Shown: positions 1-10,266 of the stretch, one piece after another
Numbering within the stretch: position 1 is the first letter of the stretch
Layout: every line of letters starts with the position of its first letter
NCBI GenBank assembly: GCA_963969495.1
Contig: OZ018321.1
Location: forward strand, 122,105,129-122,169,128
From: Ceratothoa steindachneri
Lineage: Eukaryota; Arthropoda; Malacostraca; Isopoda; Cymothoidae
Reading direction: 5' to 3'
Length of the DNA stretch: 64,000 nt
Position numbers and translations under genes: made by a program
The notes under the pieces: model-generated
Databases searched by the model: none
What the model saw: the letters and a program-made list of their open reading frames with translations, nothing else
Told to the model about the DNA's origin: nothing

Positions 1-467
1 TTTTTAAAAAACTGTATGAGTAGTATACTGTGTAAAAGTGCGTAACAGCCTTACCTTAAAACTTTCAAATCGCGTCTCTGGAGCTCAGGGTTGCTAAATA
101 TTTGGAAAAACCGGCCAAAACCCGCGGACATACGGCACGGCTGAAATTTACAATTTATTTAAAACCACCTCTCCTCCTCTGATGATGCGGGGCGCCCCTT
201 TCTCCCTCTCACTGAAAAAACAGCTCTAATTTTTTCAAGAAATAAGCCAAATATATCCTATTTTTCACACAAAACAGCAGGGCCAAAACCCGCGGAGGCA
301 TTTATTACTCCCGGCAAGGCATAAAAAAGACTTCTGCATTGAGCACACCTAGAGTGATAATATATCAGGCTGATATTTTTCATATATTAATTACTACCAA
401 TAAAGAAATAAATGAGAGGGTGAGAGGCTGATATTTTCCTCCAAAAAATTAACCTACAAATAAGAAC
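1..467. other. Unassigned AT-rich flank
   Basis: I recognise no gene or element here. The stretch carries a 16-bp direct repeat, GGCCAAAACCCGCGGA, at 113-128 and 281-296, and the string GGCTGATATTTT occurs twice near 369 and 427. It may be decayed transposon or untranslated sequence. Confidence 0.3.
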
Positions 468-1600
468 CAAATTAGTTCGGACATTAACAAATCTTTGGAC
501 TATTTCTTGGCAACACAAATGATTTTTTTTGTTTTCTGTGCATTAAAGTGTACTGGTAGGATCTGGCAACTCGTTTGTTGTGCACTAACTACACTAAGCC
601 CGACAGTGCTACGCCAGAGCTTGTTGTGGATGATTATTGCTGGGAGCGTGCTCCATGGTATAATTGGTTCTGCCGGAAAATGTGGAAGAAAACGAAAGAT
701 AACACTTCAGGATGACAAGGCTTTCATCATATATAGTGAGAAGGGTCCCAAGAAAACCCGTAAAGACCTCAAGTAAGATTTGTCTTTATCTGGCGTAAAT
801 GTTTCTTCTTCAACCGTCTGACAAAGGCTCATTGAAATCGGCAGATTTGCTAGAAAACCGGTACGTAAACAGTTATTAACCTCTACTATGAAGACAAACG
901 TTTTTGCTGGGCACGCAAGTATGCTGGATGAAAGGAAGCTGACTGGGAGAAAGTTATGTTTTCAGACGAATCGCATTTTGGAGTACATGGGTATAGCTCA
1001 GTGGTAGCAAGTCGAAGCTAAGATGAATCACTTAAGCCATGAGACATTCAACAGGCGCCAAAATACCAACCTAGGGCGGCTTTTTACTATTGATGGAATG
1101 ATAAACAGAGTTAAATAAAAGGCAATCCTGCAGACTCACTCGTTTCCCGGGATGCGGAAAGACTTTGCTGATCTCGACGAAATTTTCCAGTAGGATATGG
1201 CTCCGTGCCATACTTCCTAAATAATGTGCACACTCTTCGAAAAAGTGGACTTACCGTTATAGATTAGCCTGGGAATTCCCCTGACCTAAATCTCATCGGG
1301 AATCTATGGGCTATAATTAAAGGTAGAATCGAGCAAACCGACTCTTAGACGATGAGGAAGATGATTTGTGCTGTTATCAATGGCTGGTACCATAATGAAG
1401 AACTGGCAAAATGTGTTCAAATTTGGATGAATCTATGCCAGTGCGAGTAAAGCAGGTTCTTAAAGAAAATGGGGGGTCATATTTCATATTATATGTAGCA
1501 TTTATCTTATCATTGACGTATTCTTTTCAAATATAAACAACAATTATCAAATAATTGTATTATTCCACCACCGTCCGAACTAATGTGCACACTACTGTAT
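468..1600 (+). mobile_element. Tc1-like DNA transposon, degenerate
   Basis: The element is bounded by inverted repeats that share ATTAGTTCGGAC on the left (471-482) and its complement GTCCGAACTAAT on the right (1573-1584). The right side runs out through GTGCACACTACTG to a TA near 1599, as expected for Tc1/mariner ends. The left terminus appears worn. A broken transposase fills the interior. An (AT)n microsatellite begins directly after the right end. Confidence 0.75.
680..1470 (+). pseudogene. Tc1-family DD34E transposase pseudogene
   Basis: Read across frames, the segment follows the Tc1 transposase order. An N-terminal helix-turn-helix region (about 680-870; GRKRKIT, then SGVNVSSSTV) precedes the first catalytic aspartate in VMFSDESHFGVHG (about 955-990). 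The second aspartate lies in DMAPCHTS (about 1195-1220). A C-terminal stretch reads GNSPDLNLIGNLWAIIK (about 1270-1320). In the family this last motif carries the catalytic glutamate (IENLW); here it reads IGNLW, so the E is replaced by G. At least three frameshifts and several stops break the frame. The enzyme would have cut and rejoined DNA at TA sites in the nucleus; this copy cannot. Family assignment is confident, activity is excluded. Confidence 0.85.
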
Positions 1601-1603
1601 ATA

Positions 1604-1679
<76 letters not shown>
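1599..1679. repeat. (AT)n microsatellite
   Basis: About 40 AT units with one early interruption, directly at the right end of the Tc1 element. Confidence 0.95.
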
Positions 1680-1680
<1 letters not shown>

Positions 1681-1719
1681 GGGCGAATTTGGGCAGTATA
1701 TTTTCATTATAGCATGTTT

Positions 1720-2224
1720 TATTAAAAGCGACTGCTAGTTTCGAATTAATAATGGTTTTTTTCAATCTTCTCGATTTGTCTTATATTCGCTTTTTCATCA
1801 TTGTTTAACCTGTGGAGAAGCGTACCGAAGTTCATCGAGGACTGGTGTTTGTTATTTTGCCACAGGTAGAAGTAAATTAATGTAATTTAGCACTTTCTTT
1901 AATTTAACTGACGCGTTTCGATACATCGAGTATCATCTTTAGAGTTACAATGGGGAATTATTATAAAGTATTCAGTTTATATATGTTAGAAAATGTATTA
2001 ACACAATTACGAACGAAGCAATACACATATAGGCAGGTTCAAACCAGGTGATAAAAGGTGGGAGAGGTAGAAAGCCAGAGAGGAGGGAGGAATTAAGCTA
2101 CTTGCCACAGGAGATTAGTGGCTAGGGGCAGCTCTGAGTACACCTGTCCCTCTATTAGCTTTTCTTGCGCTGGGTAGGATTTCATTGAAGTTAGACTGCA
2201 TGTTTAAATTCGGCAGCTTCTCTT

Positions 2225-2226
<2 letters not shown>
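1720..2226 (-). mobile_element. Penelope-like element 5' region
   Basis: On the minus strand this segment carries the sequence typical of the Penelope-like terminal/5' region: CGATGTATCGAAACGCGTC preceded by a short stem and followed by a degenerate N-terminal reading frame (RLNNDEKANIRQIEKIEK, about 1760-1820). Penelope elements often carry hammerhead ribozyme motifs in this part, and one is visible at 1903-1949. No reverse transcriptase lies immediately downstream, so the copy is truncated. Its relation to the RT fragment at 3.34-3.91 kb is unclear, because a gypsy piece lies between them. Confidence 0.55.
1903..1949 (-). ncRNA. Hammerhead-ribozyme-like motif (Penelope type)
   Basis: Reading the minus strand from 1949: stem I arm TGTAACT (1949-1943), core CTAAAGA (1942-1936), an unpaired T, stem II GATAC / loop TCGAT / GTATC (1934-1920), GAA, a two-pair stem III AC/GT around GC, then C, giving a GTC cleavage triplet at 1912-1910. 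The opposite stem I arm is AGTTAAA (1909-1903) and pairs TAACT with AGTTA. The family core is CUGANGA...GAA. Here the G of CUGA is A, and the first stem II position is a T/C mismatch, so self-cleavage is doubtful. Confidence 0.5.

Positions 2227-2284
<58 letters not shown>
2227..2284. repeat. (AT)n microsatellite
   Basis: Uninterrupted AT tract of about 29 units inside the Penelope/gypsy debris. Confidence 0.95.
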
Positions 2285-2287
<3 letters not shown>

Positions 2288-2466
2288 CTGTATCTAACCT
2301 GTCTATACGTGTATAGCTTTTCACGCGCCGGAAGGAAGGGGGGGCTTCCAGTAGACATATGCTTCGCCGGGTGAGGTGGACTTTGAATCGACACGATTAA
2401 AGAGATAGCTACTCGGGAGAAGGGATCAGAGATTAGGGGTCCCATCTGTAAATGCGCAGGTTTAAC
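2285..2466. other. Unassigned spacer
   Basis: Short GC-richer segment between an AT tract and the gypsy integrase piece. No feature recognised. Confidence 0.3.
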
Positions 2467-2967
2467 TCACCCTTTTATTGCCATTTTTTGGCAAATGTCG
2501 CACGAACGAGAATATTGCAAAATATCGTCGGTCGCGCCAGGCATATAAAAATATTTGAAGATCCATTTGGCGGTCTTTGTGTGACTGAAGTGGCCATTAA
2601 AGAGACTATCGTGAGCAGTTTGAAGAATTAGAGGGACGTTGGAGCGAGGTACACATAGTGTGCCTGACTTAATGTTTTTTTTCTCTGTGCAAACGTGATA
2701 GAGGAGGTGGTCATTGATGAGGAAGGAAATTAAATTATTCCCTCTGATGGTTTCGCGTCTTTTTTTCTGGGCCTTTGTCGACAGGGGGCGAAGAGATTCG
2801 CATTTCCTCTGGCTCTTAGCAAAGTCACTGCTCATCGCACTCTGGAATTCGGGGGTACACGGGGGTTCCAAAGTTGTAGTGGCTTGAAGTTCCTTCTTTT
2901 TGCGTGAACGGGTAGTAACGGGTCTGCACCACGGGGGCAGGAGATACCCGAGGGGCCTGATCAATTA
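2467..2967 (-). pseudogene. LTR-retrotransposon integrase zinc-binding segment
   Basis: The 165-residue minus-strand frame ends in the HHCC zinc-binding region that opens retroelement integrases. AHDSLFNGHFSHTKT (about residues 115-130) supplies the two histidines, and CDICQ (about 156-160) the two cysteines, followed by the usual KG. The preceding 110 residues are charged and low in conservation, matching the linker after RNase H. The integrase core with the D,D35E residues is absent. This is typical of Ty3/gypsy polyproteins; a Maverick-type integrase is less likely. It is a fragment without function. Confidence 0.7.
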
Positions 2968-3339
2968 GGACCGCACAAAACTTGATGAGGGCTGCAACTA
3001 ATTCGTTCTAACCAGTAAATATGCGCACTCAATGTAACTATTATCAATGTGCAATTTATTGTCGCGCACTAGATAATCATGCACTACGGCAAACTTATCG
3101 TGATCCGAAGCCACAGGGGAGAGTAGTTCATCTGAAACAACGATACACGTTTACACTCTATCACGAACGACGAGTCCTCATTTAACTTGGGGTGGGTGTA
3201 TTTAACACAGAGTGATTCTTTAATGCGGAGAGATGAAATAAATTTAGAAAATTTTTAGACAGAAAAATCATTTAAGGACACGTCTGTTTTACAAACAACA
3301 GCATGTTTCCTGATGGAAGAAAACTCTTTGTTACTTAAT
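2968..3339. other. Unassigned spacer between retroelement fragments
   Basis: No coding motif, repeat or RNA is recognisable. It sits between a gypsy integrase piece and a Penelope RT tail and may be worn sequence of either. Confidence 0.3.
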
Positions 3340-3909
3340 GTTTTACCGGTTCTATGGCTAATTACCATGTGAGAACTTACAGCTAGGACAAATGAATTTA
3401 TATACAATGCAAGAACTAAACGGCGTGGGAATACTGTTCTTCACTTTAAAGAAATTACCAATATTTTTGTTATTAATGAATATAAGTTTAAAATTAATTT
3501 GACAATAAAATTTCCTAAAAATGGAAATTAAACCTTTTCGAAGAATGTCATTACAAGTGCTGATGTCAGGTAAGAGTACATACCTGATTTTCTTTCGGAC
3601 ATTAAAAGAAGTGGAGGGGTTATAAAGCCGGAAGAGGAACTTCCTAATACAGCTTTGGACTAAAGGTAAGAGGTAATCATTTATTACAAAATATTCTTTT
3701 ACAAAATTGAATTCAAAATGCATACTAAAATAAGTGGAAGATAAATTAAAACCTCTGAAGAGGAGTGTTTTAATGGCGCCAATTTTGTATGTTAAATCAC
3801 AGAAACTAAAGAAATTTAAACCCTGCCCTGTGAAAGTTGGTTTTCTAAAAACCAACGTTTGAATGCCGGAAAGGGTACGAGAGACATTAACATCTATAAA
3901 TGGCAACAT
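3340..3909 (-). pseudogene. Penelope-like reverse transcriptase C-terminal part
   Basis: The 183-residue minus-strand frame matches the part of Penelope-like RTs that follows the palm. LPFIDVNVSRTLSG leads into VFRKPTFTGQGLNFFSFC (residues about 2-38), then IKTLLFRGFNLSS, and ends IVYKFICPSCKFSHG, the entry to the GIY-YIG endonuclease domain. The catalytic YxDD lies upstream and is missing. The frame stays open, unusual among its neighbours, but both ends are truncated. The full enzyme primes reverse transcription at cut chromosomal ends; this piece could not. Confidence 0.85.
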
Positions 3910-3956
3910 ATTATTAATCTCATGTTCTTGAGTGAAAGTATTATTAGCGTGTAAAT

Positions 3957-3990
3957 GGTTTATTAATATTTATTAATATTAATATTTATG
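3957..3990 (-). repeat. TTAATATT-type tandem tail
   Basis: Short tandem of TTTATTAATATT-like units at the expected 3' end of the Jockey-like element (minus strand). Non-LTR elements often end in such simple repeats, so it is read as the element's tail. Confidence 0.45.
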
Positions 3991-4034
3991 GTCAGTAATT
4001 ACTTTTAGTTCCTCATCGCGATTCTCATTTGACT

Positions 4035-6480
4035 TGTGTAGTTGGTATTCATAATCGGCTATCCTTATTTAGTTGTTACGTTTCTGGTAGTTACATTTGT
4101 GAACTTTACTTGATTACCTATAGATTAGATTGAAGTTTGTTAATATTTTTCCAAGGCTTCCGTTGAAGCGTTGTTTATAGTACGTACGACGGATTTCGTC
4201 TTCTTGTACGATGGTTTGGTCTATTATATTCTGGGGTATTGTATTTTTAATTTTTTCCCACAGTTTCTTGCTCTTTTTTGTAGGACTGTGTTTATGGGTT
4301 CTATAGTAGATCTGCAGTGGAGTTCTTCTGCTGGTATTTAATCTTAACTTCTTGTATTTGTTATGAATCTTGTGGCTTGATTTTGGTCTCTGGATCGTCT
4401 TGATTTGGGAGCTACTTAATGCGCTTAATGGTACTATTGGGTATAGGAGCTTAGGTTGTACTAAGGCCAGGTATAATTTTCTTTTATTTTTGGTTGATAG
4501 TTGTCTGATAAATCTGTATAGTGCTGATAAGGTGGATTTTGCTTGGATGATTTTTTGTGGTAGATGGCATGTATAGCCTGACGTTGTTAATTTTAGTCCG
4601 AGGACACGTCCTTCTGTTAAAAAAGGATATGCCTCCCCTTCAATTCATGGGTATTAGTTTGAACTTATCTTTGCTTGTCTTAATTTTATTCTTTTGTTCG
4701 TAATCATTTAGGTTTTTAATTTCTATTCCTGTTCTTAGAGAGATGTCCTTGGGGATTTTCCTGTCACTAGTCACTATCTGTGTGATATCGTCCGCTAGTT
4801 GTATATGCATCGCACATTCCGTGTCTGGATGCGGAAGGTCTCTGGTGTACACTGTGTACAGTGTTGGTGAGACGCAGCCTCCCTGTGGGAGACCCGTTTT
4901 CAGATTAATTGCGTCGCCTGTTTGGCCGTTTATCTGCCATACTAGTAGCTTTCCTCTCGTCTAGATAGTTGCAGAGTGTTTTGCAGAAGGTTATTTCTAG
5001 ATTGAAGTCACATATTTTGGCTTTTAGGCCGAGCAACCAGACCTTGTCACAGGCTTTAGCAACATCACGAAGTACAATATCAACTTTGTTGCCTCGCGCT
5101 GTTTCAGTAGCAATTTTTTCCGTTATGATTGCTAGCGCAGTGTCTGTCCGTCGCTTGCTCCTTACCCCCATGGGATTGTGTCTTTTTTCGTCAACGTTTC
5201 TAAATGGTATAGTACGTTCATGTTGTTTTCAGGCTATGTATGATTTCTTCTTCGTAGTTTTGATCAAATTCTTGTTTTTTTTCCGGTGAAATAGAAAAAG
5301 TTTTTCCAGTGTGTTTTGGAAGTGTTCTTGAAGCTCCTCATTTTGTTCTACTTTTTAGTTCTGTATTTTCATGTTTATTTTCTCTTTTGGCTGTGATCCG
5401 CGTAATTTCCTGTATTGTCTCCAGAATTTCCTTGGATCTTTTTCTATTTCCATTCTGCCTATTATATTTTCCCAGAGATTGTCTGAATTTTCCTTGATGA
5501 GGGTGTCTATCCTCCTTCCGATTGCGATTATACTTCTGTACCTTTGCATCTTATTTCCCGATACCCTGATTTAATTTATTGTTTTGAAATTCTTACATTT
5601 CATCTTGGATCTCTTGGGTCCATCTAGGTGCAGGTATGGATCTGTACTCTATTGTTGATTTTTCTGGTAATTAATTCTAGTTGGTCATCTATTTCCTCTT
5701 TACCTTGGTTGTTAAGAGATCCAGTTTCTATTGTATTTAAATACTGTCTGTATCCATCCCGGTTTGTTTTGTTGGTTGCTTTTTTGCGTGTTATTCTTAT
5801 TTGGATGGGTGAGGTTGAGATGGTGGTAATTATTCTTAAATGATCGGAGGAGGTTGCGGAGACTGGCTGTGTGTGGTGGTTTAGATTGAATTTTGAATCG
5901 TTAAAAATTTTTGAGGGGTAGTCGAGGCTCGGGCTGTGAGATAAGTAGGGAAGTCTGGTCCTTCTCTGTTTAGTAGGCCTCTTTACATTAGGAGTTGAAG
6001 GGTTTTTCCCGTTTCATTTGTATAAGTTGTGTACCCTGCTTCCCTGCACCTTGCGTTAAGGTCTTCGGCTAGAAAGGTTGGGGCCTGTTTACGGAAGAGC
6101 TTAATGAATTTGGGTATCAGTAAGTACGAGCCTCTTGGGGGTTGGTAGGCCTCGGCTATGACCAGATCACCTGTGATCATTTTTATTTTCACTGCTTAAA
6201 ATGACTCTTATAGGTCTTTTATTTCTGTAAAGTGTATTCCTTTATTAATACCTATTGCATCTCCGTCATATCTTAACTGTGGGTAGTTGGTTGCTATGAA
6301 TTTATAATTGGGGATTTTTATTGTTTACCTCTCTGTGGTCATACCATGTTCTTTTAGGATTATTAAGTCTGGGTCTTTCTTTCTTATTATGTTCGAGCAG
6401 ATTATTGGTTTCTCCTTCAAGCCGTTAACGTTCAAGGTGAATATTTAAATTCTACGTTGATACGTGTCCATTGTTGTTTA
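4035..6480 (-). pseudogene. Jockey-like ORF2: endonuclease plus reverse transcriptase
   Basis: The endonuclease starts near 6450 (FTLNVNGLKEKPII), passes GDLVIAEAYQPPRGSYLL (about 6165-6115) and EDLNARCREAG, and reaches the end of the domain near 5900. The RT carries the A-motif region VDIVLRDVAKACDKVWLLG (about 5085-5025) and the catalytic C motif LADDITQIV (about 4800-4770; family F/YADD). The downstream thumb reads GYTCHLPQKIIQAKSTLSAL (about 4580-4520). Frames switch at least five times and stops are frequent. The active protein nicks chromosomal DNA and copies its own RNA there. This copy is dead, though the two catalytic aspartates of the C motif remain. Confidence 0.85.
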
Positions 6481-6544
6481 TATCTGTTTGTGGCCTCTAC
6501 CTACTTTGTTTTTTCTGGTCGGCCTGGGGATTGAGTGCGTCCAT

Positions 6545-8095
6545 TTCTTTTCTTTTTAAATTCATCGTGCGAGATGTTGCTGTATGATTCTGGGGCGATG
6601 TATATCATGCCCTGTTTCAGTGCATTGTGAACTTCCGTTTGTTCTTTTTCTGCTTCATATTCCCATCCCAATTTTCCCTTGACTAGTCCATCGACTATTT
6701 CCTTCTGCTTATATTGCTTTGGAATGGGGTAAGCATGGGATCCGTAAATTTGATAATGAAGTGTTGGTTGGTCATTTTTGATTTTTGTTTTCCTGAGTTC
6801 GTTTTTGTGTTTTCTTCTTCAAAATCGGTTTTCCTTTCACTTTTGTCTTCTTCTTCTTCTACTTGGTTAGTATTATACTTTGTAGTCATATTTATTTTAT
6901 ACAATTCGCTCGAGGGTGGGTTGTCCTAGAACCACATTTTCTTTGGCCGGTTTTTTTTCAAGCATGGTGTTCAGTTCAGTTGCATATGATCCCGGGTTTG
7001 CCATGTTGATAAAGTGTGCATGCATTATACACATAATTAAGTCGGACCTCATGCTACCCTTGATATTGACTGTCGTGGTCTGTGCGTCAAGTGCAGTGAC
7101 GCTTCCGTTAGCTGTTGCTGCGGCGTAGGGTCTGTTTTTCCTTCTTTTCTCCTCTGTGTTAATTTCAGCTTCTTTCTTCCAAATTAATTGTTTTTCAACC
7201 TGGCATGAAACAGCTAGAGTTCTATGCCCATTTCCACAGTTTGAGCAGTTTTTCTCTGTGCTCCTGCACTCGTTCCACCTGTGATCTTGGATTGAGCATT
7301 CAGAGCACCCTTTTCCTTTGAAAGTACATTCCTTGGTTCGGTGCTTGTCTAGCCGTAACATGTGAAGCACACTTGCACTGACACGAATGTTTCTCTTTCG
7401 ATTTGATCGGGAGGGATTTTTGTGTAGAATGCAAGGTGTCCTTGTTCGTCGGTTTTCTTTGAAATTTCCGTAGATCTGAAGATTACTTTGAAGACATGAC
7501 TATTATCTTTTCGATTCTGGTCCTTAAATTTGATCACGTCCTCGACCTTTTCCCATTCTTGCTCTCTTTTGTGTTCCTCTTTTATTTCTTGGGCCGTACG
7601 TTTTCCTACCAATGGCTCAAGGCGCCGGCATATTACGGAGCTTTTTGTTTTCACGTTAGGCGGCGTCCGGGTTACAGGTCCGATTTTCCCGAGAGTTTGG
7701 GCTGCGCTCTCACTCCGAAGGAGATCAAAGTCTTTTCCAGTGTCGCAAAGCGCCACGTATTCATTGTATTGGCCTTAAGTCGTAAGAGGACCACTTCTAT
7801 ATCTGCATAGATGCTCTTCAGCGTCTGTTCCCAGGAGGGTTTCTTCCAACCGGGAAGGATGCGAAGGGGGACCCTCTTCGCTCCTTCTCGGTCGTCCATT
7901 ATGGCTGGGTTGCAGTCTCCCTCTTGTGGTTTCTGGATCTGTTCGTCGCTGTATTTCCCTTATTGTAGAGTCCGATTCTTCTTTTTGGTAGGGCGCTTTA
8001 AGAGCCATCCCCTCCTCGTTGCAAGCAAGTTTCCATGAACATGAACTGCCAGATGGAATGGATAAATGATGAGGGGTGAACCTAGGGAGGCCCAT
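6545..8095 (-). pseudogene. Jockey-like ORF1 (Gag-like, CCHC zinc knuckles)
   Basis: Three consecutive knuckles are visible near 7380-7225: CFTCY.LDKHRTKEC, CSECSIQDHRWNEC and CSNCGNGHRTLAVSC. An RRM-like part precedes them (VIKFKDQNRKDNSHVFKVIF to FVSVQVCFTC, about 7540-7370), with a basic N-terminal region above 7600. A frameshift at about 7365 splits the first knuckle between two frames. Another pair of overlapping frames covers 7672-8095. The C-terminal part is lysine/glutamate rich. In the family ORF1 packages element RNA. The start at about 8095 is the best available ATG but is not certain. Confidence 0.75.
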
Positions 8096-8100
8096 CAGAC

Positions 8101-8700
8101 GGGTGAAAAGTCGTGGACTTACTGATGGGTGGTGATCGAGTCAAATACCACCACCCGCAGGTGCCGCCTTATTTAGGGTTTGGTTATCGATGCTGCTTCC
8201 AACCTACATATGGACGGTTACATGTCCCCCTGTGGTCCTGGCCGAAAACTTCCCTCGTAACCGGGTGGTCTCTTCCGTAGAGTTCCGCAGTAGGCTAATC
8301 ATCAAACCTTCTTTCCTTTACCTCTCCAATTAAGTCTATCAAAGTGAACCGACATAGTTGGAGCGAGACTAGATGAATGGCAGTTCAATTTATTTCCCCT
8401 CCCTTGCCCCGATGAGGGGGCCGCGGGGGAATTTGCCAGAGATGGTTCAGCTATGTGTGGTTTCGTAAATTATTTTCGATTTCTGGTATCCCTGTGGGGA
8501 AAAGTGTGAAAAGATCACGTTTTAGGTGTGGCTTCCCTTTCCTTTGCCGGTGATAAACTTCTTCGGAGAGCTTATGAAGAGATCAGTGTCGTACGATGAG
8601 TCTAGCGCAGGGTCTGTGCTGAGTGTGCTGAAGCTTGTAGTGGTATTTATTCCGCCTTAGTTAAACGTATCGTTAAAGGAAATGGGCCACTCTTATGAGT
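8101..8700. other. Probable 5' UTR of the Jockey-like element, then unassigned
   Basis: GC-richer than its surroundings up to about 8420, consistent with the 5' UTR of the minus-strand element. No ORF or RNA gene is seen. From 8420 to 8700 I see nothing identifiable. Confidence 0.35.
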
Positions 8701-8703
8701 GGA

Positions 8704-9069
8704 ATTTTAAAATAGTTTTAATGTACGATTCCAGCTTGTTGCTTGACTGTTGATGGCCGGCTTATCTCCATTTATTAATATGGCTTCTAAGATGTTTAGC
8801 CTCGCTTTATTGACCTCTTTTCTTTTAATAATGGTGTTATCAACGAGTATATCTCTCGTTAGGTTAATATTATGGGCACCTTCCATATGATTCTTAGGTC
8901 CTTCGCTTTTTAGATGCATGGTAAAACGTCTCGAAATTGTAGTGGTTGTTGGGTCAATATATTTTGAGTTATTATAAAGCTTACAGTCTTTATCTGGGCA
9001 GATGAACTCGTAAATTATGTTGGTTGACTTGAGATTCGAGGAGTTTAGGCAGGTGTTGTTTTTCATCAG
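8704..9069 (-). pseudogene. Penelope-like GIY-YIG endonuclease domain
   Basis: The 119-residue frame holds IIYEFICPDKDCKLYNN, then KYIDPTTTTISRRFTMHL (about residues 36-53), then the helix region EVNKARLNILEAILI and PAINSQ. This is the C-terminal GIY-YIG-type endonuclease of Penelope-like elements, where the second half reads YIG followed by TTTTLSRR. Here G is replaced by D (KYID). The first half also reads YEF rather than GIY, as in much of this lineage. It differs from the domain at 15.4-15.8 kb, so more than one Penelope lineage is present. No RT precedes it. Confidence 0.8.
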
Positions 9070-10266
9070 AGGATTGCTGGCTTTTGTTGTTTGATGTTAA
9101 TGAATTTAATCCAATATAAATGTAGGTTTAGAGTAAATATTTATATAAATTTGAGTTATAAATTATGGAAGATATATAATATTTGGTCGATATAATTTAC
9201 AGGATGTATGATATATTTATTGTATGGATGGATGGACTTGGGAATAGTTTTGGGACAGAGAATAATTACTCGAATTATAATCTCAAGGGGACTTTGCCTG
9301 GCGAAACAAGAATATGAGTGAACTAAAATGGTCAGAGGAACATTGGTGCAAAGAAGGTTGATGCTGATTAGTCGGTTTAAAATACGTCAGCCAAGGATTT
9401 GGATTGGTTGAAATAATTATTATCGGACGATACTTAGGGTAAATTTTGTTGGAAATCGTACGAGTTATATTTATATTATTGGAATTATCGTACACAGGGA
9501 ATTATACGTTTGTAGGAGCTAGCAAGGTTGTTAGCTGCTACACAACTTGTATCATACATTCTTGCTTATTTCAAATTGTGGTACTTCATTTGCTCTTTCA
9601 AGCACTTCCACAATTGTTTTTTTTGGACTTCCAGTAAGTTTGTCTCTGTGGTGGCCCCCCCATAGAAGTAATCACTATTATTCCAAACAAATTCAAGGTG
9701 TGGTTTCATGTATGCCATTTAGCTTTGTCTTACTGAAATATAACTTCGTTTATTGGTGTTGCGGTATGCATTTTCTGGATAGATGGCTCTAAAACTTACA
9801 AAAAAATAGTGCTATTTCGTGTGATCTTGTTGAAGATACGAACTCCTATACCAATAAAGAATCTCCTCCCAGCTTCAAGGATGATACTAAACAAGCAGGG
9901 TGAAATGTTTGTCGAAATCTTTATCTCACATAATTTTGTTCCAAGATATATTAAATGAAATTCGATAAATTGCATGGCAATAAACAATACAAATACATCA
10001 CTGATAATTACTTTCATCTAACCAATTTAGAATATCTGTTAACTTCAGATATTCTTTTCGCACCTAATCTTTAAGACTACCTATAACTGTTCTAACTGAT
10101 ATTTTTTAACCTAAAACTTGACTGAAGTCCTAACTAAATTTAGAGAATTATGTAGTAATGTTCAAAGGAGAGATCAGGGTGGATACCAAATCTTGATAAT
10201 TTTGTTTTGTTATCAAATTTAGTTGTGATAACTATTTGTCGTGGAATTGCCAGACTTTCTTTCTCT
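9070..10266. other. Unassigned AT-rich segment
   Basis: I recognise no element. A 73-residue minus-strand frame at 9796-10017 (start MKVIISDVFVLFIAMQ) and two plus frames near 9446-9792 have no motif I can name and are probably chance openings. Confidence 0.3.

Larger units (their letters stand above)
3991..8100 (-). mobile_element. Jockey-like non-LTR retrotransposon, near full length, inactive
   Basis: Minus-strand order from high to low coordinate: ORF1 with zinc knuckles (8.1-6.5 kb), then ORF2 with an APE-type endonuclease (6.45-5.9 kb), linker (5.6-5.3 kb), reverse transcriptase (5.2-4.6 kb), a C-terminal region without RNase H (4.6-4.1 kb) and a simple-repeat tail. This architecture is that of the Jockey/CR1 assemblage; the LADD/FADD box and the lack of RNase H favour Jockey. 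Two related partial copies lie at 53.5-55.5 kb and 63-64 kb in the same orientation. Confidence 0.8.

Noticed and set aside
987..1012. tRNA-like box A (TATAGCTCAGTGGTAGCA)
   Set aside because: It matches a tRNA D-arm, but no anticodon arm or box B follows at the right distance, and it lies inside the Tc1 transposase remnant.
1510..1707. Long YIYIYI open frames over AT tracts (also at 2.1, 30.7, 49.5, 59.5-60.3 and 62.0 kb)
   Set aside because: They are translations of (AT)n microsatellites, and one crosses the N gap. No coding signal.
5628..5843. Plus-strand hydrophobic frames across 4.4-7.8 kb
   Set aside because: Antisense shadows of the minus-strand Jockey-like ORFs.
8040..8130. CTGATGG strings as a second hammerhead
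   Set aside because: No GAAA core or paired stems at the right spacing.
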